A stretch of 64,000 bases of DNA from Panaeolus papilionaceus. Taxonomy: Eukaryota > Basidiomycota > Agaricomycetes > Agaricales. Below, piece after piece: positions 1 to 9,885 of the stretch (the first letter of the stretch is position 1; each line of letters starts with the position of its first letter). A program made the translations under genes and the position numbers. The stretch spans positions 62,001-126,000 of the forward strand of contig JADNRZ010000013.1 in NCBI GenBank assembly GCA_015501605.1, written 5' to 3'. The notes below the pieces were generated by a model. The model was not told the DNA's origin and did not search any database. It saw only the letters and a list, made by a program, of their open reading frames with translations.

Positions 1-2
1 AT

Positions 3-242
3 GAGGATGTCATCAATATCATCAACAACAAAACAACCTACTATGGCTGGTGGAATGTAAAATTCCCTCTCATCAATGGCAACAATCCTCATAACAAGAA
101 GGTTTTTGACTGGCTCAATACCGACTTGTGTGCACCACTCATAGGAAAGGAGTCAGACATTTTTGAAGGGGTCTCTGGAAAGCAACATACTCTTCTCAAG
201 GCCTGGTTGGAGAAAGTAGGGTGGGAGGATGTTGAGGCTGAA
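3..242 (+). CDS. Left-edge partial coding fragment, unknown protein (probable transposon-related)
   Basis: An open frame runs in from the window edge (frame 3, about 80 codons) with protein-like composition, including YYGWWNVKFPL, FDWLNTDLCAPL and GKQHTLLKAWLEKVGW. It then dissolves into CT-rich DNA after about base 242, so the coding part probably ends or splices there. I do not recognise the family. The position beside other transposon remains suggests a mobile-element gene, but that is inference. The 5' part lies outside the window. Confidence 0.35.
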
Positions 243-249
243 GGTGTTA

Positions 250-545
250 CATCATCTTTTCCCTTCCTCCTCTTTTCTCTATCTTATCTTGTACCATCAC
301 TCTTTCTTATCTTATCATCATGTACTATCATCTCTCTTTGTACTTGTAGTTTGCCTTATCTCTCTTATCTTTTCCTTCTCACTCCACTTCTATTCCCACT
401 GTTGCTCCACTCGTATCTCCTATCTCTGACTCATCTCCTTACTCATCCCTCTCACACTTATGACTCACTCCTTATTGTATTCTCATGCTCACTCTATTAT
501 AACTCCTATTCTGACTCATGGACTTCACACCTTATCTACTTGGTG
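250..545. repeat. CT-rich low-complexity stretch
   Basis: About 300 bases dominated by T and C (TCTTAT, CTCAT and CCTTCT runs). It is open in two forward frames only because stop codons are rare in pyrimidine-rich DNA. The predicted residues are nearly all L, S, F, Y and T. I treat it as non-coding low-complexity sequence. Confidence 0.6.
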
Positions 546-852
546 TTTACATGCACAGCCTCTTAGATAGCTATATAAACCCTGTAGTTTATACCCTTGT
601 TCTTTAGCTAGTTCTTTAACTTTGAATAGAACAACAACTTCTACAACAATCTTACTCTTCTCGCTCTCTTCTAAGACAATACCAGCATAGTGTGCGTACA
701 CAGTGGCATTCTTAGAACAATACTCGAACTCTATCGCACGACTGAACTGACTCCGACTAGCTCAAAGGCCTTAACTGCAAGCGCCTGTCGAGCTATCATA
801 ACAGAAGGAAGTGTTCAGAAGACATCTAAAGGGAAGAAAAAAGCAGACAAGG
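546..852. other. Possible LTR-like fragment, no gene recognised
   Basis: Contains a TATA-like TATATAAACC near 571, then a T-rich leader and AATAGAACAACAAC, an arrangement often seen around LTR retrotransposon promoters. CpG is normal here (roughly ten CpGs between 640 and 800), unlike the neighbouring CxC relic, so the two probably have different origins. No second LTR copy, primer-binding site or gag/pol frame was seen. The LTR idea is a weak inference. Confidence 0.2.
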
Positions 853-899
853 GAAAGGAGAAGGAGAAGGAGAAGGAGAAGGAGAAGGAGAAGGAGAAG
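853..899. repeat. AAGGAG hexanucleotide microsatellite
   Basis: About eight tandem AAGGAG units. In the forward frame from 690 to 920 they read as an alternating Lys-Glu tract, followed by a stop at 918-920. Whether that 76-codon frame is a real gene is doubtful. The repeat itself is plain. Confidence 0.8.
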
Positions 900-1084
900 A
901 CTAAGGAAAAGGAGAAGTGAAGAGAGAAGAAGAACAAGTCTGTAGCAGATAGTGAGTAGTGAGTTGATATATATATGAACACTTCTGTACTTTTATTGAA
1001 TAAACCATGATTAGTGTGTGTCTTTACCTATGGCAGCTGCTTGCATTTTTCCTGTCCATCTTTCTCAAATCATTTGTCTTGCAA

Positions 1085-3150
1085 ATGCTTGCACTGCTTT
1101 CATTCATCCCCATCGTATCTGCCACATCCAATACCTCCCCATTTCCAGACATTCCTTTCTCAACATTCAGCTCCTTTATTCAGAGCAATTTCAACAACAA
1201 CATATCACTGTCCTCTACCCTCATTATTCTTTTCAGCCTACTGGAGAATCCTGATCTTCTTAACCTTCACTTCCAACAAAGAGTTAGAATTTCTGGAACA
1301 GAGAGGACATCTAACATTTGGATATGCCTTCTTGCACACCTTCTGATCCAGCAGTTCAATAGCAATACTCCATTCCTTTCTGACTCTTCTCCAGATGCTT
1401 TTGGAGACACTCTTCATAAACTTGCAGTCAATCTCAAGTTAAATCCATTTTCCCAACAAGGCACACTTGTGTCTCCACTGAAGCCAATCAATACTGCAGC
1501 TATTGAACCTGTCTATGTTATTGCTCCCACCATCTTTCAATGCCAAACACCCACATGTTGACTTTGCTCTCTACACTTTTACATGAAGCATGATGATGTT
1601 GCACAAGTCAACCTTATCAAATCTTCCATGTACCATCCATATAGCTATGTGGTTGGAGCACGATGTGGACATGGAACCAGTGGCTGCCAGATGACCTATG
1701 GGCCAGATACTCATTATTGGTCACCATCGAACACAGGCAACAAGAAAGAAATCCTACAACCAGATGCTTGTTACTTGAAGCTTGGACAGTCTCTATGGTC
1801 AGACTGTGTTTTTTCCTCAGCCATATGCAATGCAACATACAATCTCCATGCTTCTTCATCAGCCTACAAGGAATTCTGGAATGACAGCTTTGCATCTGAA
1901 AATCCCCACAACCTCCTATCACATTGGCATATTTGGCAAGCCTTCATTCAGGAATCCACCTATCTCATTTCTGGTGACACTTCTGTTGATCTCACTGTTC
2001 CCCAAAACTCCTCCATCAACTCCTTGACCAAACATGCATCCCAACAGCTTGGGAAACAAGGTCAAAGTCCCAACATGGCTACACATTCCTGCACTGACTG
2101 CACACATCCATACTGAGCATCAGTGGATGATGAACCAGACATTTCCTCAGAAGATACAGTCAACATGCATGTTGTAGATGGCATTGTGACTGGTTCTGTG
2201 CATTGTGCTCATCCTGGCTGTACCAGTGCTCTGGCTAACTACTGTGGAGAATCCTACTGCCATGACCATGTTGCTCAGTATGGAGCCTTGTGTTGCATAG
2301 CAGACTGCTCTTGACAAGCTGTAAAAGAGACCAAGGCATGTCAACTTCACCAAGCCCAAGGGAACAAGTGGAACAATGCAAATTGACAAAGTGACTTTCT
2401 TGGAGTGGCTTGCGTTATTCATTGGAATGGAGAGAGAAACCCATGGCAGCCTGCTCCTAATCACCAGCCCAATGCCCATGACCAGGACAATCCAGAGCCG
2501 ATTACATTCAAGCATTACTTTTCCCCAACAAAGTACTACTGTGTGGAGACTCTCTGTGCTCCATGTGGTGTTGTCATTGCTTGGGCATTGTTTGCTAAAT
2601 CAGAGTCTCCAACAAACATCATGTCCTTTCTCACATCTGTTTATCCCACTCCTGAACTACGACCTTCATTTATCTGCATTGACAAAGCCTGCATTGTTCT
2701 TAAAACTGTGACTAAAAATCCAACTTTCAAAGGGTGGTTGGACACAACTTGCTTCATCATTGACTCCTACCACTATAAAAACCATAGCAAGACAGATGCA
2801 CTTTGTCAAGAATGGTGCAGCCCTGCTCCAGAAGATGGATCAAGTCCAAATTTGGTTTTAAAAGTAAGGACCAACACTGGCCAGACTGTTTGGAAAAGAG
2901 TATTCAATACCCAGGTTTGATTTGATTCTACTTACTTCACAAATATGTGTTAATGTATTCTCTACAGGCATGTGAACAACTTAATGCATGGCTTGCTGGG
3001 TATGAGTATATTCTGAAAAAGTTCACCATCTGGAACTTCAACTGGTTTTTGCATGCTATCTTATATATCCACTCCAAGAAGGTTCTAAAGAAAAGGGCTC
3101 AGAAATCTGGTAATGCTGACTCAAATGACTCTGACAGATATGATATTTAG
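1085..3150 (+). pseudogene. CxC5/CxC6-type cysteine-cluster (KDZ-associated) gene, inactivated
   Basis: Two exons in one frame: 1085-2914 and 2968-3150, intron 2915-2967 (GT..CAG). The order matches the Agaricomycete CxC5/CxC6 proteins that travel with KDZ transposons: an N-terminal PDIPFSTFSSFI segment, a first Cys cluster (FQCQTPTC, then GARCGHGTSGC), a CAHPGC..YC..H..CC..DC cluster near 2205-2310, a CVETLCAPCGVVIAW segment, then YHYKNHSKTDALCQEWC and EQLNAWLAGY. Four in-frame stops interrupt it at 1559, 2114, 2312 and 2384; all are TGA, and three are preceded by T. The exons hold only about six CpGs in 2.1 kb. Both facts fit C-to-T decay at CGA codons. The product would be about 670 residues. 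No KDZ transposase is visible in the window. Confidence 0.75.
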
Positions 3151-3231
3151 TTATTGGAATGTATGTGTATGTAGACTAGCATTGTATTTAATTATGATTC
3201 CCTTGTATTATTGCAAATCTGTAATATATAT

Positions 3232-3390
3232 GTAGACTCTCTACAGACTCTCTACAGACTCTGTAGAGAGTCTGCATGCAACTTTGCTAAAATTATCAAA
3301 ATGTCACTTTATGTCACATCTGTAGAGAGTCTGTAGAGAGTCTGTAGAGAGTCTCTAAGACTCTGTAGAGACTCTTGCCACTCCCTAGAG
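3232..3390. repeat. Inverted array of an 11-bp motif (GACTCTCTACA / TGTAGAGAGTC)
   Basis: The left arm (about 3232-3274) carries GACTCTCTACA twice and then a GACTCTGTAGAGAGTC palindrome. About 45 bases later the right arm (about 3320-3375) carries TGTAGAGAGTC three times, followed by degenerate copies to about 3400. The arms are reverse complements, so the transcript or single strand could fold into a long hairpin. It lies 80 bp beyond the CxC pseudogene and could mark that element's end. Confidence 0.8.
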
Positions 3391-3399
3391 AGTCTCTAG

Positions 3400-3773
3400 G
3401 GTACTCTGGGAAGAGTGAGACGTTCTGCCTTTCCCTCCCTTCTCTTGCCATGACCTGTTGTCCCAAGACACACTTTATAACCAGCATCCCTTTCTGGCCT
3501 CTCTCTCATTCTTCTAGTTAGTTGTTTCTTCCCCATTTTTAATTAATTATTTTTTTTTGTCCACACCATTTAATCCTAGTCACTTCATTTAAACATTTTT
3601 GATGATTGCATTTCTAGCAAGAATTTGGGGTCATGGAAGGGAAATGCCCACTGTGGCAATTATTGGATATTCTGTGGACATTTATATGCATAATAACAAT
3701 AAAGAAGACACTAAAAGTCTTAGTATATGTTTTTACTTCATGTAATTCTATTGAGGAGCAGAGATTTGGTGGG
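3400..3773. other. Intergenic sequence between CxC relic and mariner element
   Basis: No coding signal. AT-rich DNA with short T runs. Its right boundary at 3774-3775 is the TA duplicated on insertion of the neighbouring element. Confidence 0.5.
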
Positions 3774-3775
3774 TA

Positions 3776-3808
3776 TGGTGCCACCGGCCAATAGGCCGCC
3801 ACTTTTGT
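3776..3808 (+). repeat. Left terminal inverted repeat of the mariner-like element
   Basis: Begins TGGTGCCACCGGCC and ends near CCGCCACTTTTGT. It pairs with 6966-6998 in inverted orientation with a few mismatches in the central AATAGG / TATAGA part. Confidence 0.85.
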
Positions 3809-4057
3809 CCAGACACCAATTCGGTGGAGGACTGACTTGGCTATGCAGGGGCTGGGCCTTGTTGGCTGAATACTCCCCGTAGATGGTCTTATCACGAGAA
3901 TTTAAAATCATTTTTTGATTGATATGAATGAAATTCACGAAAATCAAGTCATAATCAACCGTTGAATATTATTTCCAATTGTATACTACACGTACATCCA
4001 TTCGTAACATCCACTTTTTTGAATCTCTTCACATTTCCCACTAAATCCTAATAATCC

Positions 4058-6647
4058 ATGGGCTGCTCCAAATCATGGCGAAAATTATCAGCAGCACACG
4101 CACGCTCTTTTCGGGAGTCCAAAAGTAATCATGATGGTGTCACGTTGTGGGAGGGAGGGGTGGATCATGATACAGACACGGAAAACAGTGACTTTTTGAT
4201 ATCAGAGCATAGTGAGGATGAGGATGAAGACTCGGTTGACGGAGAAGGGATTCAGAGTGGTGATGATGGTGGTGATGTAACACGGCTGGTAAATAGCATG
4301 CAACATGAACAGTGGCTGTTGAACAGGGAGTTTGGTGTGATGAGTGAGAAGCGGACAAAGAAGGATTGGGAGAAGGCAGAAAAGGAACTGAAGGGCCGAA
4401 GAAAATATACAGGGTCATCCCAGCGAACCCAACAGAGGAAAGATAAGAAGGAAAGGGAAAAGGCAGCTGAGGATGAGATTATGAGAGCAACGTGAGTGAT
4501 TAAACAGTGGCCATTTAATATCACACTCACATTGACCTCGAAATGAAACAGAAAAAGTGCAGATATGATGCGGGGATTCATTACCACTCAAAAGAGACCT
4601 CAGAAGCGAAAGGTTCTTGATGTTGAAAGCTCAGATGAGCTGTGTAACGAGCCCGGTACCCCAACACATCTGAATCCGAGTCCCCCAGAGCGTGCAATCA
4701 CAGTTACTCCCCCAATATTCACCGGATATCTCTCTGACATTGAAGGGGATGATCCTGTGCTGGAAGACAAGGTTGATTTGAGTGAGAAGGGGTTGGATAG
4801 TGAAGGAAATCTGGATAGTGCACCTGAAACATCTCGAAATGCATCTGACATTGCAACCATCTCCTCCACTTCTCAATTACCATCCCTTCAGTTCCCTGTC
4901 TCCCAACCACCCCCACTCAAGCGCCAGCGGCATGCAATACCATTGCGAACCCAACATGAACTACAATGCACTGAAAGGAAGAAAGCATTAACATCAGCTC
5001 TCACTGACATCAATAAGAAGCTTACTTCAAGGAAGGATACCACTTTTACAGCGGGGCGGGAGGGCCTTCAGGCATCTTGTGCTCAGGCAATCCGAAACTA
5101 TCTAGAAATGGTGCTGAAAAATGGGCGGAAAGGGATGGACACTGCATCTCAAGCAGCTGAAAGTCATGGTTTTGCAGAGAAGTGGGGAGGGAGGTTGGTA
5201 AGAAGATGGGTAAAATGTTGGGTTGAACAGCGAGAACTTCCCACCTCCAATCGTGGAGCTCACACAAAATCGTACACACTGCTGGACAACCCTGCGATCA
5301 GGGCTGAACTCCAATTGTTCCTGCGGTCAAACAAGTGGGCAGTGGACCCAGGAAAGATTGCAGAGTTCAGCAAAAGCACAATGATACCAGCTGCTGCAGA
5401 TAAATACCTTAAAAATGTGATTCAGGAGGAGATGCTGTGTGGATTGAAGAAGTACATGGAGCTGGAACTCTTCCCAAGGATTCAGCAACAGGTGGTTAAG
5501 GGCATTTCATTGGAGACAGCGCAGCAATTTCTGCACAAAGAGGGTTTTCGATATGTGGAGCACAAGAAGGGCCTGTATTATGATGGTCATGAGAGACCTG
5601 ATGTTGTGGCTTACCGACAAAACATTTTCATTCCAACATTACAGTGTTATCGACATCGCATCATTGAGTATGACCCAACAAACCTGGAGATTGAGATTAC
5701 CAAGCCACGCAAAAATTATGTTGAGCAACATCTGGTGCTTGTGCCTCAAGATGAGATGACGGCACAAGCTAATGATGGGAAGAAGAAGAGCTGGGTCATG
5801 AATGGAGAGCAGCCACTGCGCAAGAAAGGTGTTGGTCGTGGAATCCATTGGTCAGATGTGCTGTCGGGGGTTGTTGGGCATATGCCTGGTGCAGGGCAAT
5901 CACTCGAATATGGAAAGAATTATGAGGGATACTGGACAGGAGAGCTCTTTATAAAACAGGTGTGTATTTTATTTTATCTCAATTATGACATGCACAACTG
6001 AAATGTTTTTAAAGTTGAAAGAAAAAATCATCCCAGAGTTTGAGCAGCTTCATGGTCCTGCATATCAAGCGCTCTTTCTGGTTGACAACTTGCAGGGTCA
6101 CTGTGCATACGCAGAGGATGCTCTTCTTGCATCTCGCATGAACTTCAAACCTGGTGGGAAGCAGGCATGTTTACAACAGGGCTGGTATTTCAATGATCAA
6201 GGTGAAAAAATCATGCAGGACATGGTCTTTCCACTGGACCACCCTGAATTCCTGGACCAGCCAAAGGGAATGAAGCAGGTTTTGATTGAACGTCATTTAT
6301 GGAAACAGGGTTTGGTGATGCAATGCAAGGAGTCATGCAGCGATGACACTGCAAGCTGTTGTGCAAAGAAAATCCTCAAGTCCCAGCTGGACTTCCAACA
6401 ACAAAAGTCCCTTGTGCAGGAGGTCATCGAAGCTGCAGGTCATCTGTGCCTCATTCTTCCAAAATTTCACTGTGAATTAAATTTCATAGAATACTTTTGG
6501 GGTGCAGTGAAAAGGTGGCTTCGTAATAATTGTGATTACACATTTCAGACGCTGCAGGACAATATGCCAAAAGCCCTGGCTTCTGTGGGTGTAATACTCA
6601 TTCGGAAGTGGCAGAACCGGATGATGCGATGGGTTGATGCTTATTGA
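4058..6647 (+). CDS. DDE transposase of the mariner-like element (824 aa)
   Basis: Exons 4058-4491, 4552-5959 and 6015-6647, joined in phase across a GTGAGT..CAG intron of 60 bp and a GTGTGT..AAG intron of 55 bp. The N-terminal half is acidic and Lys-rich (SEHSEDEDEDS). A helix-rich part follows, with RRWVKCWVEQRELP as a possible DNA-binding segment. The catalytic region contains VPQDEMTAQAND (first Asp), then YEGYWTGELFIKQ leading across intron 2 into LFLVDNLQGH (second Asp), and FHCELNFIEYFWGAVKRW (final Glu). The gene resembles the DDE endonuclease genes common in Agaricomycete genomes. No premature stop or frameshift was seen. The start was chosen as the first ATG of the open frame inside the element. 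Confidence 0.85.
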
Positions 6648-6965
6648 GGGGGACTTAATGTTGTGGAGGCACAGCAGCAGGTTCAGGCATTTAGCTCAAC
6701 TGTATTTGCTTCTCATTGTCGTGTTTCAGAGCATATGGGTGCTCGTCTTGATTAGATTAGATATTTCTTACTAAATATGGAAATTTTGATTGATTATATA
6801 AGCTATTTATAAGCACGCCAATTTCGTGATTTTCAAAAAATATAACTCGCTCAGTTTTGCTCCAAATAAAATTCCCTTTGGACGATTTGTTCCTATCATT
6901 GATACCTCCCTTTTTACCAAAAGAATAAGAAATCGGGTAAAATTTGCTTACACTATTTCCGTTGT

Positions 6966-6998
6966 ACAAAAGTGGCGGTCTATAGGCCGGTGGCACCA
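6966..6998 (-). repeat. Right terminal inverted repeat of the mariner-like element
   Basis: Reads ACAAAAGTGGCGG..GGCCGGTGGCACCA on the plus strand, the reverse complement of the left end with a few central differences, and is followed directly by the duplicated TA. Confidence 0.85.
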
Positions 6999-7000
6999 TA

Positions 7001-7309
7001 GAACATGTGAAGCATGTGTGTAAATAAGGAAATAGCCCCACAAGCAACTCTGAGGCATGTAAACAGCCTCATATCTCTGAATTTATTTTATGCAGGTTCA
7101 CAAAAATTGATATATAGCGTGCTGCAAGGACTATCTAACAGTGTATGCAAAATTTTTTGTTCAAAACAACCCAGTAGAGGCAGAAATCCTGTTGTGGCCA
7201 GCTTCTAGGGGGTGGCCAGGTACCTGATTACATACAGTATAGTAAAGAGTTCAGAAAAAATTTATTTTCCAAAATGGGTACACTTTCCCATCCATAATTT
7301 CCAGGCAGG
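7001..7309. other. Intergenic sequence between transposon and tRNA
   Basis: No gene recognised. Short forward frames (for example 7014-7208) have no family resemblance. Confidence 0.5.
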
Positions 7310-7314
7310 AAAAA
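7310..7314 (-). terminator. RNA polymerase III terminator of tRNA-Arg
   Basis: Five A on the plus strand, that is TTTTT in the transcript sense, one base after the tRNA 3' end. Confidence 0.8.
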
Positions 7315-7315
7315 G

Positions 7316-7398
7316 TGACCACCGCAGGACTCGAACCTGCAACCTTTTGGTGCCATCGGCCATCGAAGCCAAACGCGCTACCATTGCGCTAGGTAGCC
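7316..7398 (-). tRNA. tRNA-Arg (anticodon UCG) with an 11-nt intron
   Basis: Read on the minus strand from 7398 it folds fully. The 7-bp acceptor stem pairs GGCTACC with GGTGGTC and ends in discriminator A. The D arm is GCGC-AATGGTA-GCGC, the anticodon stem is TTTGG/CCAAA, and the T arm is GCAGG-TTCGAGT-CCTGC. The anticodon loop reads C-T-TCG-A, then the intron TGGCCGATGGC (7352-7362) at the canonical position after base 37, then A. Anticodon UCG decodes CGA, giving Arg. Mature length is 72 nt before CCA. A-box and B-box promoters are intact, and a T5 Pol III stop signal follows at once. Confidence 0.92.
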
Positions 7399-7993
7399 AT
7401 ACTGAGTTAGGATAATTTGCATATTCAACACGGTCTTCATAACTTTATCTTTGGTTATTCCGTCCACACACCCGGCCGCTCTTTTGTCAATCATCATGTT
7501 TAAACATCAACTAATACATTCATAGGCAATAGAGTGGCGACCAAGCACACTGCCCGCGTTCAATGAGGAATGTTCTGGAACAGTGCAAATATTTGCCGAC
7601 AAGGCGCAGTGGATATGCTAATTCACGACGACGATAACTGGCATAGACGAGTAATTCATTTCCATTCGTAACAGCATCAAGGACAAGGAAAAGAGATGGA
7701 GTACAGATCAATAATACAGAGATTACCAGTGCAACTAAACGCAGGAGGGAACGGACTGTACACCACGGAAACACAGAAACGAAGGTCTAGGAATATGAAT
7801 CACACATGAGGGCGGATCGAGAAGAAGCGCGATAACGGCTTCAAGATTAGGTGGAGACAAAACAATATTTTGGTGAAGAAAATAGAAGTTCTAGGGTCCG
7901 AAGAACAGAAAGGGAAATCAAAGAATAGGTCGGAAAAGGAGTAAATGGGAGGATAGCATAGGGGACAGATGGAATGTAAAAAATGACAATCCT
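7399..7993. other. Intergenic, 3' side of the Yop1-like gene
   Basis: No coding signal. It probably includes the 5' flank of the tRNA gene and the 3' untranslated region of the Yop1-like gene. Confidence 0.4.
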
Positions 7994-8709
7994 TTACTCG
8001 GTGTGCGGCTCCACGTTGGTGGAAGCGGGAGCGGGAGAGCGGTTGGATGTACTGATGTTAAGAAGGAGAGGCTTGATGATGTTGAAGTATGTTACTTGAG
8101 CACCCTGCAACGGACGAAAATAGAAGTGATTAGCCGGGTGGCGATACGGGAATGAAAAGGCAACGCGCTGAACACGCGCAAGACGAGAAGAATAAAAAAT
8201 AAATTCAGACTTACGCGGAAGGCAGGGAGCTGGAGCCAGACAATGAACACGGACTTGAAGGCGAAGTACCAAGGGACATAGTAAAGAACGATACGGAGGG
8301 CGAATGACTCCAAGAAGTTGAAGAAACCGAACACGACCCAATAGGTCAGCCACTGAACGTCGTCATGAGGGGAGGGAGTTTCGATAGCCTTGAAGGAAAG
8401 GTAGGCAGGGAGACCCCAACCGACGAGATTAGAGACGGGAGCGGCGAGAGAATTGAAGGTATGCAAAATGACAACAAGGAAAAGACCGCCAATAACGGTG
8501 TAAGCCTTAGGAATCTGAGTACGCTGTTCAAGATTGTTAAGAACTGGGTACTTGGTGAGCTGAAAAAAAAAGCGAATTGTGAGATACGGATGACGACGGG
8601 TGGTTGGTTGCTAACATACCTCCTTGTCAAGCTGGTTGACCATGTGAGAAGCCTTGTTTGAGGCCTGAACGTAGACTGGATGTTGCTGAATACGTTGAGT
8701 AGCAGACAT
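7994..8709 (-). CDS. YOP1: Yop1/REEP (TB2/DP1/HVA22) ER membrane-shaping protein, 181 aa
   Basis: Exons on the minus strand: 8620-8709, 8215-8559 and 7994-8104. Introns are GTATGT..CAG and GTAAGT..CAG, phase 0 throughout. Family features are the LTKYPVLNNLEQRTQIPKAY lead, then membrane hairpins (TVIGGLFLVVILHTF and APVSNLVGWGLPAYLSFKAI), the DVQWLTYWVVFGFFNFLE stretch and a YYVPWYFAFKSVFIVWLQLPAFRGAQ segment. The length matches yeast Yop1. Known role of the family: reticulon-like hairpins that bend tubular ER, working with reticulons and Sey1/atlastin. The Ser/Pro/Thr-rich tail (SPAPASTNVEPHTE) is cytosolic by analogy. The start is the only Met before the conserved exon 2 and lies 548 bp from the RPA12 stop. 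Confidence 0.9.
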
Positions 8710-9256
8710 TATTGAGAAGCGTTCTGTTGAGAGATTGATGAAGAAAAAGGTGGATGTTATGGGTTTATAAGTAAGAGAGGGAGAGAAGGTGCGGAGGCGT
8801 GGTGGCTGAATGGTTTGTTTGATGACACGTGTTTGTCTCACTCACACATGGCTCATGAATACGTCAGAGTGGTTGCACTCTCTCCACGACGATTAAGCAT
8901 GGATCATCAACAATTCAAGGTAAGAATAATAAAATCTCCAATAAATTACACAATTCTCATTTCTATTGCGTATAGACACTCCACCACTCCCTCCCCTCTT
9001 TCCAACCAACAATTTCACCAAATTCATTACCTTACATCGCCGCTTTCTGTCTTCTCCCAACTTTTGCTCTGGCCTTCTACTTTTCCACGTGAGTCTACTG
9101 CGCCTACACATATTATTCATGTCCCTCATACATCCCAGTCTTCCAAAAAATCTACTTTCTCTCCGAGAGCCAGCAGTAGCTCTTCTCGCATCAGTACTAG
9201 GCGGTTTTGGTGTCGTCGCCCTCTTTTGCTCAGTCGGTGTATACGTGTAGACCTTT
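8710..9256. other. Promoter of YOP1 and 3' region of RPA12
   Basis: No independent gene seen. Long but unrecognisable frames on both strands overlap the last introns of RPA12 and have no protein-like conservation that I know of. Confidence 0.45.
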
Positions 9257-9885
9257 TCAGTTGTTTGTACGCCATCCATGTTTGCATCCAGCACACTATT
9301 ACCCCAGCAATCCATGAATACAGATACCCTTTGAAACAAATCCTCGTGCTCACCTCGTAAAATATCGTCGACCCTTCATCAGCACTCCGTAGCTACGTGT
9401 AATTGTAACGTCGTCATCACCTCCCCTATTCTCACACGCTGCTTTTAGTTCACTTACCTGCCTCTCCTTGGAATATGCCTGCATGTGTCCACACGCAGGG
9501 CACTTCTCCGACACCTGTTATCAATTCAACTTCAACCCCTTGACACAAAACAGATAGATAATCTTTGCTTCTCACCAGTGTTCCCAAATCCCCTGTATCG
9601 TGTCTTTTCGTCTGAGTCTTCCGCTTTTGTCGAAGTGCAGACGGGAACGCTTCTGCGTCAGATCGAGTCGTAATGACAACATTCTCGTATGCTGGTATCC
9701 GTTATCTTTAGCTGATCTTGTGTTTCTCCGTTTATTTCAAAGGAGTTTTGCTTACAACTAGCTGGTTCTTCATGTCCACATTGCTCGCAGGTCACGACGA
9801 CTTCTCCATCTCGCGGTAAAGACAGGAGTGTTCCACAATTGGGGCAGAACAATAGGGATCCTATTTCAGCATCTGTAAGCGTCAT
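9257..9885 (-). CDS. RPA12: RNA polymerase I subunit A12.2 (RPA12), 126 aa
   Basis: Five exons on the minus strand: 9756-9885, 9576-9691, 9458-9514, 9354-9392 and 9257-9295, all with GT-AG introns and consistent phases. The N-terminal zinc ribbon is FCPNCGTLL..CEQCGHE. A linker (YENVVITTRSDAEAFPSALR) leads to the TFIIS-like C-terminal ribbon CPACGHMQAYSKERQLRSAD, then EGSTIFYE and CAGCKHGWRTNN. The RSADEG motif contains the acidic pair used in transcript cleavage. Length is close to yeast Rpa12 (125 aa). The subunit acts in the nucleolus in RNA cleavage and termination by Pol I. The last two coding exons are only 39 nt each, so single-frame scans miss most of the gene. Confidence 0.93.

Larger units (their letters stand above)
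3776..6998 (+). mobile_element. Tc1/mariner-like DNA transposon with TIRs and TA target duplication
   Basis: The left end from 3776 (TGGTGCCACCGGCC..) and the right end at 6998 (..GGCCGGTGGCACCA) are inverted repeats. They match over about 33 bp with roughly four mismatches and stop near ACTTTTGT (left) and ACAAAAGT (right). TA dinucleotides flank both ends (3774-3775 and 6999-7000), the target duplication expected of the IS630/Tc1/mariner superfamily. The 3223-bp body contains one complete three-exon transposase gene on the same strand. No lesion was found, so the copy may still be autonomous. CpG content is ordinary, unlike the adjacent CxC relic, so it probably arrived later. Confidence 0.85.

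Noticed and set aside
243..566. Continuation of the left-edge open frame as coding
   Set aside because: The translation becomes an L/S/Y/F-only string produced by CT-rich DNA, with no domain pattern.
1007..3150. A complete KDZ transposon at the left of the window
   Set aside because: Only the CxC5/CxC6 companion gene is visible; no Kyakuja/Dileera/Zisupton transposase core or paired termini were found.
7520..7774. 84-codon minus-strand frame upstream of the tRNA
   Set aside because: No recognisable features and no splice partners; probably chance.
8815..9360. 181-codon plus-strand frame and a 148-codon minus-strand frame
   Set aside because: Both overlap RPA12 exons 4-5 and their introns, which are strongly supported by motif matches.
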